A DNA stretch of 64,000 nucleotides from Candidatus Ribeiella danica (lineage in GTDB: Bacteria; Chloroflexota; Chloroflexia; Chloroflexales; Roseiflexaceae), in assembly GCA_016717335.1 (NCBI GenBank), contig JADKFS010000019.1, positions 186,001 through 250,000 of the forward strand, written 5' to 3'. The notes below the pieces were generated by a model. That model was not told the origin of the DNA, did no database searches, and was given only the letters and a program-made list of their open reading frames with translations. The translations under genes were made by a program, and so were the position numbers. Positions 17,768 through 27,454 of the stretch are shown in pieces. How positions within the stretch are numbered: the first letter of the stretch is position 1; every line of letters starts with the position of its first letter.

Positions 17768-20700
17768 TTATGTATTCTTGAGCTGGGACTGCTGCTCATA
17801 CATGCGCTTCGCTGCGGCCTGAAGCGCCTCGATCCGCGCGGTCTCGACGTTGGGCATCTTGGCAAGCCGGCCGTAGATCCGCACGGCCTGCTCGTACTCG
17901 CTGCGCCGCATCAGCGCGTCGCCGAGCTGGTACAGGTTGTCGGTGTCGTTCTGGTCGAGCCCGTAGATCTGGTGCATCTCGGCGATCGCGTTGTCGAAGT
18001 CGCGCACCTGCAGCAAGAGGCGCACGATATGCTTCTTCTCGCTGATCGCGTCGCTGGTGCGGCCGGCCAGCGTATACATGAACGCCAGCCACTGGCGCGC
18101 GTCGACGTCGTTCGGCGCGACCTGCACGATCTTGTCGTAGACCGTGCGCGCCCGGTCGTGCTGGCCGAGCGTCCAGTGCACCTCGGCGGCCTGCTGGAGG
18201 CTGGCCACCGCGTCTTTGAGCTGGCCGGCCTTGCGCTGGAGATCGGCCACGCGCATCAGCCCGTCGACCCCTTTGTCGAGGTGGCCGCGCCGGATGCACA
18301 TGCGCGCGAGCCGGCTGCTCAGCGGGATGTTGTTCGGCGCCAGCTGGATGCCGTACTCAAGCGTCCGGATCGCCTGGTCGAGGTCCTGGCGGTTCTCGTA
18401 GTGGGTCGCCAGCTCGTCGAGCTGCGCCAGCGCCTCGTTCAGCCGGCCCTGCTGGAAGTAGACGTCGGCCAGCTTGGTGTAGATCGCCCGGTCGTACGGC
18501 AGGTGCTGCTTGGCCTCCTGCAGCGCGTGCTCGGCCCCGGCCATGTCGCCGACCGCCGCGTAGGCCTCGGCCATGCGGCGCACCAGCTCGCCGCGCGAGA
18601 GCGGCGTCGAGAAGGGGTAGCGGCTGCTTGGGTCGACCTTATAGTTGCCGGCCACCGCCTGGCCGTGCTGCAGCTGCTTGAGCGCCTCGTCGGCCTGCCC
18701 CAGCGCGATGTGGCTGTCGGCCAGCGCCTGGTAGACCAGCACCGGAGGCAGCAGACGGTCGGCGGCATCTTGGAGCAGCGCCTCGGCCTGCTCGAACTCC
18801 AGCAGCGCCGACTGGTGCTGGCCGACGCTCTGCTGGATGATGCCCAGCAGGTAGTGCAGGATCGGCTCGTCGGTGATCAGCAGCGCGGCGCGGTACTCAG
18901 CCTGAATGGCGGCGCTCTGCTGGGGCTGGGTCTTGAGCTGCTCGAGCAGGCTCGCCAGCGACTGCCAGACCGCCGCCGGCTGCTCGCCGATCAGCGCGAG
19001 GGTCAGGTTGACGCGCGCGATGCCGGCCAGGTTGTCGTGCTCGAGCTCGAGCGCGCGGCGGAACTCGCCCAGCGCCGCCTCGTAGCGCTCCAGCTTGAGC
19101 AGCGCCGCGCCGTACTGCGCGCGCAGCGTGGCGTCGGCCGGGGCCCACTGCACGGCGCGCCGGTACTCCTCCATCGCCTTGTTCGTCTGCCCCATCCGGA
19201 AGTAGGTGGCCGCGACCGTCACGATCTGCTGGGCGGCTGCCTCGGCCTGCCCATCGTTCTTGAGCAGCTCGGCCAGGCGCGAGCGCGCGTTGATCGTATC
19301 GGGCGAGAGCTCGATCAGCCGGTAGTACACGTCGATCGCCTGGCGCGGCTCGTCGCGGACCATGTAGGTGTCGATCAGCAGCTGGTACTTGGTGAGCGCC
19401 TCGTCCGGGCGGCCCTCGCGCTCGTAGATCTCGCCCATGCGCAGGTGGATCGGCAGAAAGTCGGGGTTCAGCCGGATGACCTCCATGCAGGCGTCCAGCG
19501 CGCTGGCGTACAGCCGCTGCTCGATATACTTCTCGCTGGCCAGCACATAGCGCTCGCAGATCTCGTCCATGCCGCCGGTGTCGAGCGGGGTGAGCCGGGC
19601 GGCGCTGGCGTGCTCGGGCGCGGGCAGCGCCGCCAGCACCGCCAGCGGGTCGATCGGCGCGGGCGCGGGCGCGCTCGTGACGGCGAAGACATCCACGCTG
19701 CTCGACTCGGCGGCGCGCTCGGGCCGCAGGAAGTCGGTGATCGGCCGGATCTTGCCCCAGGTCTCGGGCATGGTCTCTTCGGCCTGCGGGAGCGGCGCCA
19801 GGCCGGGCTCCGGCAGCGTCAGCGCGCCGGTGCCGAGCGTCCGCAGCTTGGCGAACATGTTGCGCTCGGTCAGCTCCTTGGCCTTGCGGCGGAACTCCTC
19901 GGCGCGGTCCTTGCCCCAGCGCTTGCCCTGCAGGAAGTTCGCCAGCGACGAGTAGATCGAGGCCGCGCGGGCGATGTCGTTGAGCTGGGTGTAGATCTGG
20001 GCCGCGCGCTCGTACATCTGGATGAGATCGTCGGACTCAGCCTTGCCGATCGTCTGAAGGTCGACCAGGCGGATGGTCTGCTCGAACTCCTGGGCGGCCT
20101 GCTGGAGCTGGCCGAGCTCCTGGTACGACGCGCCGAGCGCGAAGTGGGCCGAGAGCGCGTACTCCGGGTCGGCGGCGGCGCGCGCCAGAGCCGTGACGGC
20201 GCGCGTGTGGTCGCCGCGCTCCTGGTAGAGCAGCCCCAGGCTGTAGAACACATCGCTGCGCTCCATGCCGAGGCTGATCGCGCGCTCGTACTGGCCGATC
20301 GCGCCCTCGGCGTCGCCGGCCTCCTGGTGCTTCTGCGCCAGCGCGATGATCTGCTCGATCGCGAACTGCTGCGAGCGCAGCGCGCCGGTCATGCCGGGGA
20401 GCGCCGCCTGGATGGCGGAGAGCGGCGGCATGCTGTCCGTCCCCGATCGCTGCCCCTCGCCGCCGCGGTTGGTCACGTTGATCTGCGCGGCGCTTGCCAG
20501 CGCCTCGTGCAGCAGGCCGATCAGCTCCTTGGCCTCGCGGCTGCTCTGGTCGAGCTTGAGCGCGCGCTCGGCGTAGGTGGTGGCCTCTTCGATCCGGCCC
20601 TGCGCCTGGTAGCGGCGGGTCAGCTCCAGGAACTCGGGGGCGGCCTCGCCGGCGCTGCCGGCCTCTTCGAGGGTGCGCGCCAGGCGCAGGCGCTGGTCGT

Positions 20701-21088
20701 CGGCGTCGGGCCGCAGCCGCAAGACCTCGCGCAGCGCCTCGATCGTGCGGGCGGTCAGGCGCCGGCCCTGCTGCAGGTCGGCCAGCTGCGTGTAGGTGGC
20801 GACGGCCGCGGCGGTCGAGCCCATGCGCTCGTAGGTGCGCGCCAGGTACTCCAGGAAGAACGGGTTGTTCGGGTCGCTGGCGCGCAGCTCTTCGAGCACC
20901 TGCAGGGCCTGCGGGTATTTGCCGGTATTGAACAGCGCGACCGCAACCGACGAGCGGGCGTCGGCGTCCTGGGGGAATTCCTGGAGCGCGCGCACGGCCT
21001 GCTTGAGCGCCTCCTCCCAGTTCTTCTGTCGCGCGGCCTCGCGGGTCTGTTCCATCGCGCGGTCGTAGAGCGCACGGTTGCCTGGCAT
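17768..21088 (-). CDS. Giant tetratricopeptide-repeat protein
   Basis: About 1106 residues made almost entirely of TPR-like helical pairs, beginning MPGNRALYDRAMEQTREAAR and repeating motifs such as NTGKYPQALQVLEEL and ARTYERMGSTAAAVATYTQLADL. A less regular linker at about residues 445-530 (with FLRPERAAESSSVDV) splits two TPR arrays. No signal peptide or membrane helix, so a cytoplasmic scaffold is likely. The ATG at 21088 has GGGAGG at good spacing. Between the cdaA operon and the helicase-loader gene, it has its own spacer and probably its own promoter. Function unknown. Confidence 0.82.
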   Translation of the reverse strand: MPGNRALYDRAMEQTREAARQKNWEEALKQAVRALQEFPQDADARSSVAVALFNTGKYPQALQVLEELRASDPNNPFFLEYLARTYERMGSTAAAVATYTQLADLQQGRRLTARTIEALREVLRLRPDADDQRLRLARTLEEAGSAGEAAPEFLELTRRYQAQGRIEEATTYAERALKLDQSSREAKELIGLLHEALASAAQINVTNRGGEGQRSGTDSMPPLSAIQAALPGMTGALRSQQFAIEQIIALAQKHQEAGDAEGAIGQYERAISLGMERSDVFYSLGLLYQERGDHTRAVTALARAAADPEYALSAHFALGASYQELGQLQQAAQEFEQTIRLVDLQTIGKAESDDLIQMYERAAQIYTQLNDIARAASIYSSLANFLQGKRWGKDRAEEFRRKAKELTERNMFAKLRTLGTGALTLPEPGLAPLPQAEETMPETWGKIRPITDFLRPERAAESSSVDVFAVTSAPAPAPIDPLAVLAALPAPEHASAARLTPLDTGGMDEICERYVLASEKYIEQRLYASALDACMEVIRLNPDFLPIHLRMGEIYEREGRPDEALTKYQLLIDTYMVRDEPRQAIDVYYRLIELSPDTINARSRLAELLKNDGQAEAAAQQIVTVAATYFRMGQTNKAMEEYRRAVQWAPADATLRAQYGAALLKLERYEAALGEFRRALELEHDNLAGIARVNLTLALIGEQPAAVWQSLASLLEQLKTQPQQSAAIQAEYRAALLITDEPILHYLLGIIQQSVGQHQSALLEFEQAEALLQDAADRLLPPVLVYQALADSHIALGQADEALKQLQHGQAVAGNYKVDPSSRYPFSTPLSRGELVRRMAEAYAAVGDMAGAEHALQEAKQHLPYDRAIYTKLADVYFQQGRLNEALAQLDELATHYENRQDLDQAIRTLEYGIQLAPNNIPLSSRLARMCIRRGHLDKGVDGLMRVADLQRKAGQLKDAVASLQQAAEVHWTLGQHDRARTVYDKIVQVAPNDVDARQWLAFMYTLAGRTSDAISEKKHIVRLLLQVRDFDNAIAEMHQIYGLDQNDTDNLYQLGDALMRRSEYEQAVRIYGRLAKMPNVETARIEALQAAAKRMYEQQSQLKNT

Positions 21089-21236
21089 CGATCGCCTCCC
21101 AGTGTTGCCAGCGTGTGGGCAGGTCGCGGATCGGGCGTTAGAGTCCATTTCAATGCGGACTCTATGATAGCATAGATCAAACAGCGCTGGGTGACAAACG
21201 AATAACGATGGGGTTGCATCGTCGTTAAGTGGCCTG

Positions 21237-21374
21237 GCCCTCACCCCCTTACCCCTTCTCCCACCGGGAGAGGGGGAATCATGATCGGCAGCGCGGTTGC
21301 GACGCAGCCGCAACCGCGCTGCCGGCTCGTTTGACCCCCGCCCTGGAAGGGGCGGGGGCAGGGGGGGATCGCTA
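21237..21374. repeat. GC-rich multi-hairpin element
   Basis: CCCTCACCCCCTTACCCCTT on the left and GGGGCGGGGGCAGGGGGG on the right surround a perfect 16-bp stem (21286-21301 with 21309-21324, loop ACGCAGC). Part of that stem, GCAGCGCGGTTGCG, also occurs in the element near 38040. It fills the spacer between the TPR gene and the helicase-loader gene. Confidence 0.7.
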
Positions 21375-21386
21375 GGACTGCGGATC

Positions 21387-22220
21387 TTATCCCTGGAAGC
21401 GTCGGCGCGGGCCGCTCACCGGGAAGCGCTGCTGGATGCTGAGGCGCCGGTAGTCGGCCGCGTCGATCATGATGTGCTCCTCGCACAGCGCGCGGTCGGA
21501 CATGCGCGAGAAGATCCGCGGGTCGATATCTTCGGGCTTGCGGTTGCTGGTGAAGACGGTCGGCATCGCGTAGTTGTAGCGGTGGTTGACGATCTGGAAC
21601 AGCTTCTCGCGCGCCCACGCGGTGGTGTTCTCGGTCCCCAGGTCGTCGAGCACCAGCACCTGCACGTCGCGGATCATCTCGAAGCGCTCGTCGTACTGTA
21701 TCTCGCTCGAGGGCCCGAAGGTCGAGCGCAGGTGGTCGAGCAGGTCGGGCACCACCGCGAACAGCACGTGGTGGTGCGTGTGCAGCAGATCGTTGGCGAT
21801 CGCCGCGGCCAGGTGGGTCTTCCCGACGCCGTAGTTGCCGAACAGGGCCAGCCAGCCCTGCGGGCGGCGGGCGTACTCGCGCGCGCGGATGAAGGCGCGC
21901 CGCACGCCCGACACGTCGGGGTTGAAGCTGTCGAAGGTCTTGTCGCTGAACGGCCCCAGGTTGCTCAGCTCGTACAGCTCCTCGGCGGCGCGCCGCTCCT
22001 TCTCGTGCAGCTTGCACTCGCACGGGAACAGCACACCGAAGCGCGGGTGGCCGTACGGCACCGCCTCTTTGTAGTAGCCCGCGCCGTTGCAGTGCGGGCA
22101 GACCGGCTCAGAGGTCGGAGGTGTCGCTGCCGCGTCGGAAAAGGTCGCCGTACGATCCGTTCGTGTATTTCTCGACGTCAATAGGTCGCTCGGCGCGATC
22201 TTGCGCATCGTGTCGTCCAT
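21387..22220 (-). CDS. DnaC/DnaI-type helicase loader ATPase
   Basis: AAA+ ATPase of 277 residues that probably loads the replicative helicase. An N-terminal zinc motif (VCPHCNGAGYY ... FPCECKLHEK) is followed by Walker A GNYGVGKTHLAAA, Walker B VLVLDDLG and the sensor TSNRKPEDIDPR. The ATG at 22220 is preceded by GGAGAGGTGGGC. It lies inside the 3' end of the dnaD-like gene, a 113-base overlap in another frame, which implies tight coupling. With dnaD and dnaB upstream this is a primosome-type set. Confidence 0.88.
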   Translation of the reverse strand: MDDTMRKIAPSDLLTSRNTRTDRTATFSDAAATPPTSEPVCPHCNGAGYYKEAVPYGHPRFGVLFPCECKLHEKERRAAEELYELSNLGPFSDKTFDSFNPDVSGVRRAFIRAREYARRPQGWLALFGNYGVGKTHLAAAIANDLLHTHHHVLFAVVPDLLDHLRSTFGPSSEIQYDERFEMIRDVQVLVLDDLGTENTTAWAREKLFQIVNHRYNYAMPTVFTSNRKPEDIDPRIFSRMSDRALCEEHIMIDAADYRRLSIQQRFPVSGPRRRFQG

Positions 22221-22824
22221 GGGCTGCCCACCTCTCCAGAACCTTGCTGATATAGCGCCACGAGCGCGCGTTTGCTCGCACGGCCTCGCGGATCGCGTCT
22301 TCGATCCAGTGCGTCGGGTAGCGCTCTTCGGCCTCGCGCAGCTCGTCCAGCACCATCGGCGTCACCAGGCCGATGTTCTGCTCGTACAGCGTGATCAGTG
22401 CCGGCCGATCCTCCGGCAGCGTGCCGTTCGGTGCCAGCGCCGCGCCGGCGGTGCCGATCCGCTCGGCCCACAGCCGGTTCGCGGCGGTGTTGACCACGTA
22501 CCAGTTGACCGAGCGGCCGTCGTCCGGCAGCACCACATGCAGCAGCGTCGTGCGGCGGACTGCCGCCTCGAGCCCCTCGGCCAGCAGCTCCTCGGGCGCG
22601 CGCAGCTTCGAGATCGCTCGCAGCCCGCGCCGCAGCGTCTTGTCGCCGGCCAGCTCATCCCAGCTCACCCGCCTGGGCGCCGAGCCGCGCTGCCGGCTCA
22701 TGCGATAGAACACATGCAGCGTGACCTTCAGCTCGCTCGGCAGCGCGATCTGCGGCAGCACGTCGGCGAAGAACTCCGGCGGCAGCCCTACGAGCTTATC
22801 GGTTGTGAAGCCGGTGAATGGCAT
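22108..22824 (-). CDS. dnaD: DnaD-domain replication protein
   Basis: Probable primosome component of 238 residues. The C-terminal half carries a DnaD/DnaB_2 domain (VLDELREAEERYPTHWIEDA ... WRYISKVLERW), ending in the YxxxIL-type motif that binds DNA. The N-terminal half looks like a winged helix (LKVTLHVFYRMSRQRG). No Shine-Dalgarno is seen: the bases before the ATG are GACTACTGACTACGCT, the end of a heptamer repeat tract. It overlaps the loader gene by 113 bases. Confidence 0.83.
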   Translation of the reverse strand: MPFTGFTTDKLVGLPPEFFADVLPQIALPSELKVTLHVFYRMSRQRGSAPRRVSWDELAGDKTLRRGLRAISKLRAPEELLAEGLEAAVRRTTLLHVVLPDDGRSVNWYVVNTAANRLWAERIGTAGAALAPNGTLPEDRPALITLYEQNIGLVTPMVLDELREAEERYPTHWIEDAIREAVRANARSWRYISKVLERWAAHGRHDAQDRAERPIDVEKYTNGSYGDLFRRGSDTSDL

Positions 22825-22825
22825 A

Positions 22826-23098
22826 GCGTAGTCAGTAGTCAGTAGTCAGTAGTCAGTAGTCCCATCACCTTGTCACCCGGTCACCTTGTCACCCGGTCAC
22901 CTTGTCCTGAAGACCAAGGACGAAGGACCAAAGACCGAATCCCAAGCCCCAAGCCCCAAGCCCCAGGCTAGCCGCGCTCCTCCACCTGCCCGCTCACGGC
23001 GTCACCCGGTCACCCGGTCACCTTGTCCTGAAGACCAAGGACGAAGGACCAAAGACCGAATCCCAAGCCCCAAGCCCCAAGCCCGAAGCCCCAGGCTA
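22826..23098. repeat. Composite heptamer/octamer repeats with a segmental duplication
   Basis: The tract holds AGTAGTC heptamers (22828-22862), CACCTTGT/CACCCGGT octamers, GACCAAAGACGAAG-type units and CCCCAAG heptamers. A block of about 112-119 bases (22889-23000 and 23010-23128) occurs twice; the second copy runs 32 bases into the 3' end of the neighbouring coding sequence and has one extra heptamer. No gene is seen. Confidence 0.85.
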
Positions 23099-24745
23099 GC
23101 CGCGCTCCTCCACCTGCCCGCTCACGGCCGCCAGCCGGGCGCTGTACTGATCGATCTTGCGCTGCCGGCGGTTGAACACCCGGTTGAACAGCCTGCGCGC
23201 CCGCCAGATCATCAGGCCCAGGATCGCCAGCCCGCCGAGGCAGGTGAGCACCCAGGCGATGATCGGCCAGCCGTTCTGGCTGGGGTCGCTCAGCCGGTCG
23301 ACCACGTTGAACGTGTCGGCCAGGAACGACGAGACCGCCATGAACAGCACCGTCGCGCCGAGCCACAGGCCGAGGCTGTTGGTGCGCTGGCCCTGCCACT
23401 GCAGCCGCATGTCGTTGTAGTACGACAGGAAGAAGTTGAGCTGCTCGACGTTGGTGTTGACCAGCGCGAGCGTCTCGTGCACGGCCAACTCGCGCAGCAG
23501 CACGTCGAACTTGCGGCGCACGAAGTCGGCCCGGAACGCCGTGGTCGTGACGGCCATGCTGCGCAGCTCGGGCAGGCTGTCGAAGATATCCGACAGGCCG
23601 GTGGCGAGGTGGTCGAGCAGCGAGAGATCCTGCGCGCTGAGGTGGCCGTCGTTGACCTTGCGGGTCAGGCCGGGGATCTGGTTCAGCAGGCTGGTGGTGC
23701 GGCGCTCGGCCTGCTGCGCCTCAGCCCGGAAGGCCACCAGGTGTTCGATCCCGCGCACGATGCCGGCCCAGTACGCCGCGTAGGCGTGCGCGTCCAGGCC
23801 CAGCGGCCCGCCGACGTAGGCCACGCTGCCGACCAGCGGGTGGTAGATCAGCGCGCTCTCGCCGGTGAACAGGCACAGCTCCTCCTCCCACGAGGAGACA
23901 TCGCTGTCGGCCAGATCGCGGGCCTGCCGCCCGGCGTGGAGCGGGAAGCGCCGCTCGCCGTCGCGCTCGATCAGCATGCTCTCCATGAACGAGGCCAGCG
24001 TCTGCGCGTGCTCGCGCTTCAGCTCGTCGGGCGGGACCAGCCGGCCGCCAAGCTCGACCTTGCGGAACGAGTAGATCACGTAGCGGTCGAGCCGCAGCGT
24101 GTGCTTCACCTGGGTCGGCGCGCTGAAGTGGATGACGCGCAGGCCCTCGTCCATCTGCAGGACGATCCGGTGGCCCAGCGACTCGAGGAACGCCTCCAGC
24201 ACGCTCATCGCGATCGTCCACTGGTCGTGGGCGTGGTGCTGCTCGCCGCGCACCGGCAGCTCGAGGATCTGCTCGGTGCAGGCGACCAGCGCGACGTCTT
24301 CGATCGCCTGGTCGAGCGTGATCACCGCCAGGCCGTTGCGGGTCAGCCGGATGCGTCCGGTCCAGCGCTGCCAGTGCTCGATGTCCTTGCAGCCGACCCG
24401 CTGCATGCGCTCGCGCATTGTGCTGTCCCAGGCGACGCGGTAGGTCGGGAAGAAGTGGTTGTAGAGCAGCCGCGAGCGGAAGATTCGCAGCGTGTAGGCG
24501 TCGCGCTCGATCGTCTGGGTGGCCTCGTCGACGCCGAACGGCGCGGCGGGGCGCAGCGCCCGCAGCGCCGCGGCGAACGGCTCGGAGCCGCGCAGGTGGC
24601 GGAAGGCGTCGGCGTCGGCCTCGCCGACGAAGCTGCCCAGGTTGATCACCAGCACCAGCCGCGCCGCGCCGGTCACGCGCAGCGCCTCCTCGGGCGGGAG
24701 CGCTGCCTGTGCCGGGCGGTAGGCTGTCGGCGTGCTGGCGGTCAT
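23096..24745 (-). CDS. Membrane protein with CorA-like topology, unknown function
   Basis: About 549 residues: a long soluble N-terminal part and, at the C-terminus, two transmembrane helices (LGLWLGATVLFMAVSSFLAD and IIAWVLTCLGGLAILGLMIW) followed by a basic tail. The helical region before the membrane (LAVHETLALVNTNVEQLNFF ... YYNDMRLQWQGQR) recalls CorA-type stalk helices, but the GMN motif is absent, so transport is not shown. The ATG at 24745 is chosen; an upstream ATG at 24781 overlaps a TATAAT. It lies between dnaB and dnaD in a replication operon. Confidence 0.65.
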   Translation of the reverse strand: MTASTPTAYRPAQAALPPEEALRVTGAARLVLVINLGSFVGEADADAFRHLRGSEPFAAALRALRPAAPFGVDEATQTIERDAYTLRIFRSRLLYNHFFPTYRVAWDSTMRERMQRVGCKDIEHWQRWTGRIRLTRNGLAVITLDQAIEDVALVACTEQILELPVRGEQHHAHDQWTIAMSVLEAFLESLGHRIVLQMDEGLRVIHFSAPTQVKHTLRLDRYVIYSFRKVELGGRLVPPDELKREHAQTLASFMESMLIERDGERRFPLHAGRQARDLADSDVSSWEEELCLFTGESALIYHPLVGSVAYVGGPLGLDAHAYAAYWAGIVRGIEHLVAFRAEAQQAERRTTSLLNQIPGLTRKVNDGHLSAQDLSLLDHLATGLSDIFDSLPELRSMAVTTTAFRADFVRRKFDVLLRELAVHETLALVNTNVEQLNFFLSYYNDMRLQWQGQRTNSLGLWLGATVLFMAVSSFLADTFNVVDRLSDPSQNGWPIIAWVLTCLGGLAILGLMIWRARRLFNRVFNRRQRKIDQYSARLAAVSGQVEERG

Positions 24746-24804
24746 GGGTCGCGGTCTTTCGCTCGGATGTTCCGAGATCATTATACGCCCGATCGATTGC
24801 AGAG

Positions 24805-24865
24805 TGTAGATTGTAGATTGCAGATTGGGGACGTCATCTGCAATCTACGATCTACAATCTACAAT
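24805..24865. repeat. Inverted TGTAGAT heptamer arms after dnaB
   Basis: Left arm 24805-24826 (TGTAGATTGTAGATTGCAGAT) and right arm 24835-24865 (ATCTGCAATCTACGATCTAC and more) are complementary with only a few mismatches. The element begins right at the dnaB stop and precedes the next gene on the minus strand. Confidence 0.85.
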
Positions 24866-24867
24866 GC

Positions 24868-27373
24868 TCAGTAGCCCTCCGGCGAGCGGTAGGTCAGGTC
24901 GTCGAAGCGCGTCGTGGCGGCGTCGAAGCGCATCGGCACCACGCCGATCGGGCCGTTGCGGTGCTTGGCGATGTGCAGCTCGGCGATGCCTTTTTATCAG
25001 TATCTTTGTCATAACCCTTCTGTGTCAAAAACGTCGGCTCAAAGTATTGTGGGCGGCAATATGGCCTGGACGTGTGTGCTCCTTCCTGTAGGTCATCCCA
25101 GGCTCTCCGTCGGGCTCGATGGACGATCTCGTCCCAATAAACGTCGCAGCCTGCCGCTGCAAGGTCTGTGAATAACGACCGCCGCGAGGGACGGCACGCA
25201 GCGGCTTACATTCTGTTTGGAGACCAGTGCCACAGAAGGCATTACCGAGTTGGGCCTGCATCTGGCGCACAGTTATCCTGCTATTTCCATTGGGGTACGG
25301 CGATCTGAGCCGCCAAATCTCGTGGCAACACATCGCGGTTAGTATTTGCATTGTAGCCTTGAAGATGATCCGAGATTAGGTGGCAGCTAACGCACCTTGC
25401 GCTGTGCCTTGAGCCTCTCATGTCATTTTTGCATCACGATGGCGTGATACTGCGCCTTTAGTGCCCTGCGATCGAGTGCTAGCACAGCGTTTGTTTCGAG
25501 CCGTAGCAACTGCGATTGTAAGTCTCGCGCTAGCTCTGAGGTGTCTTGAGGCGGTAAACGCGCATAATGCTTTGCACCTTGACTGAAATGGATGCACCCG
25601 TCGGTCGCCCAAAGGTGCCGCAAGAAGCGCGCAATACCTTCGGCAGGCTGCTCGAAGACTTTCTGCGGTACGCGCTTCTCGTATGAGCGCAATCCGAACA
25701 CACCAAGCTGATCAAGCCACTTCGCGACTGGGTTGCGCACGCCGTGTGTTAGCCGATATCCCGCCGCCAGGTAGACCTGGTACCACCGAAGCTCCTTGGC
25801 AACACGCGGTTTGACCGCATCCTCGAAACTCGATTAACAGATTGGGCAACCTTTCGGCAAGTGACAAATCTTATGTCGTATAATGAATCGGCTCGCGGCG
25901 TACACCTCGCAATGAATGGCCGAGCAGGCTAACTCGGCGTCGGTCCTGGTTGGTCGCTCCGGACTTGGTAGGGTGCGGCAGAGCCAGCACTCTGGGCGCA
26001 AGCTAAAAGCCTCGCCAGCCCTGGTCGGACGTGGCGGTTACGGTCGTGCCAAGCCGTGTCGTCATCCGATAGATCGGCTTGACGCCGGTAGCAAATGCGC
26101 TCAAAACAGGTCGCGGTTCCAGCTTCCATGTCTCGGTGTTGAGCGCGAGTATGTTGAATTCGCGCTTCCCAACCAGCTCGTCGATGCGTCGATAGATGCC
26201 TTCGTCCGGCAGGTAGACGCGCGTCTCTCCGCTGAGGCAGCCCGACTCGCGCAGGTCCGACAGCATCGGCACGTGGCTCTGCCGCCCCTCGACCGCGCGC
26301 GAGAGCTGCGAGAGCGCGATCACCGGCACGTTCAGCTCGCGCGCCAGCGCCTTGAGCCCGCGCGAGATCTCGCTGACCTCCTGCACGCGGTTGTCGCCGC
26401 GCCGGCCGCTCATCAGCTGCAGGTAGTCGATGATGATCAGGTCCACGCCCACCTGCGACTGCAGCCGGCGCGCCTTGCTGCGCACCTCCATCACGCTCAG
26501 GCCGGGCGTGTCCTCGATGTAGATCGGCACGGCCGCCAGCCGCCCCATCGCCTCCATCACCGACTGCAGGTCGGACTCGTTCAGGTGGCCGGTGCGCAAT
26601 CTGTGCGAGTCGATCCGCGTGTCCATCGACAGCAGGCGCTGCACCAGCTGGTCGCGGCTCATCTCCAGGCTGAAGATGCCGACGGTGCGTTGGTGGCGCG
26701 TGGCCACGTTGTAGCCCAGGCTGAGCACAAACGAGGTTTTGCCGACGCTCGGCCGGGCAGCCAGAATGATCAGGTCGGACTGCTGCAGCCCGCCGGTGAT
26801 CTCGTCCAGGTCGCGGAAGCCCGAGGGCACGCCGACGACCTCGCCGCGGTGCTCCTGCAGGTAGTTGATCTGCTCGTAGTAGCTGTCGATCACCTGGCTG
26901 ATCGGCACGAAGTCCTGGGTCGAGCGGCGCTGCGAGACCTCGAACAGCGTCTGCTCGGCCTTATCGAGCGTATCCTCAAGCTCCTGCTGCTCGTTGTAGC
27001 CCATCCCGGCGATCTTGCCGCCGGCCTCGATCAGCTTGCGCAGCAGCGCGGTGCGCTCGACGATCCGGGCGTAGTACTCGACGTGGTACGAGGTCGGGAC
27101 GCTGTCGACCAGCTCGCTCAGGTACGCGATGCCGCCGACCCCGTCGAGCCGCTCGTGCCGCCGCAATTCCTCGGAGACCGTGCGCGTGTCCGGCGGGATG
27201 CGGCTGTTGTAGCAGGTCAGCATCGCCTCGTAGATCTGCGCGTGGCGCTCCATGTAGAAGTAGCCGGCGATCAGCCACGGCGCCACCGCCACGATCGCCT
27301 CGCGGTTCAGCAGGATCGAGCCGAGCGTCGCCTTCTCGGCCTCGATATTGTGCGGCAGCTCAGGGTGAGTCAT
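24868..27373 (-). pseudogene. dnaB: Replicative DNA helicase DnaB, interrupted by a decayed intein
   Basis: The N-extein (27373-26240, 378 codons) is an intact DnaB N-terminal and RecA-like core: Walker A ARPSVGKTSF at 206-215, IIIDYLQLMSG, and the conserved LSDLRESG at its end. The Cys after this site starts an intein whose frame closes early at 26003. A C-extein remnant (25045-24868) ends in KHRNGPIGVVPMRF and RSPEGY, but the SIEQDADVV-type segment after the splice site is shortened and a missing base in an A-run shifts frame before IAELHIAKHRNGP. As read, no full DnaB can be made. The ATG has GGAGAGG eight bases upstream. A sequencing error cluster is the main alternative. Confidence 0.85.
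25046..26239 (-). mobile_element. Decayed DnaB intein with LAGLIDADG endonuclease remnants
   Basis: About 1194 bases, visibly lower in GC than its flanks. Block A is clear (CLSGETRVYLPDEG). Block B is TTRLGTTVTATSDQGW, lacking the usual NH. Pieces of the endonuclease lie in several frames: RTLPSPERPTRTDAELA, LLGH and REPIHYTT then DLSLAERLPNLLIE, FEDAVKPRVAKELRWYQVYL, GVFGLRSYEKRVPQKVF, FLRHLWATDGCIH. Later fragments include NTNRDVLPRD, MQAQLGNAFCGTG, WDEIV/SIEPDGE and a terminal HN before Thr. At least five frameshifts and several stops separate them; the first LAGLIDADG motif is ruined. Confidence 0.85.
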
Positions 27374-27454
27374 ATCAGCGGCCTCTCCAGTGTATCCCCA
27401 GTCTCTCCGCAGCTCATCGACAGGAAATCCCGATCTTCTCCACATGCCCTATAG

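Noticed and set aside
17663..21175. A plus-strand open frame of more than 1100 codons antisense to the TPR gene
   Set aside because: It is a high-GC shadow: composition is dominated by Arg, Val, Leu, His and Gln with no domain, while the minus strand has clear TPR motifs and a good ribosome site.
25860..26060. A small Cys-rich reading (PECWLC ... CHLPKGCPIC) that looked like a zinc finger
   Set aside because: It is one of several frames across the decayed intein; neighbouring frames give better matches to known intein endonuclease segments, so the cysteines are accidental.
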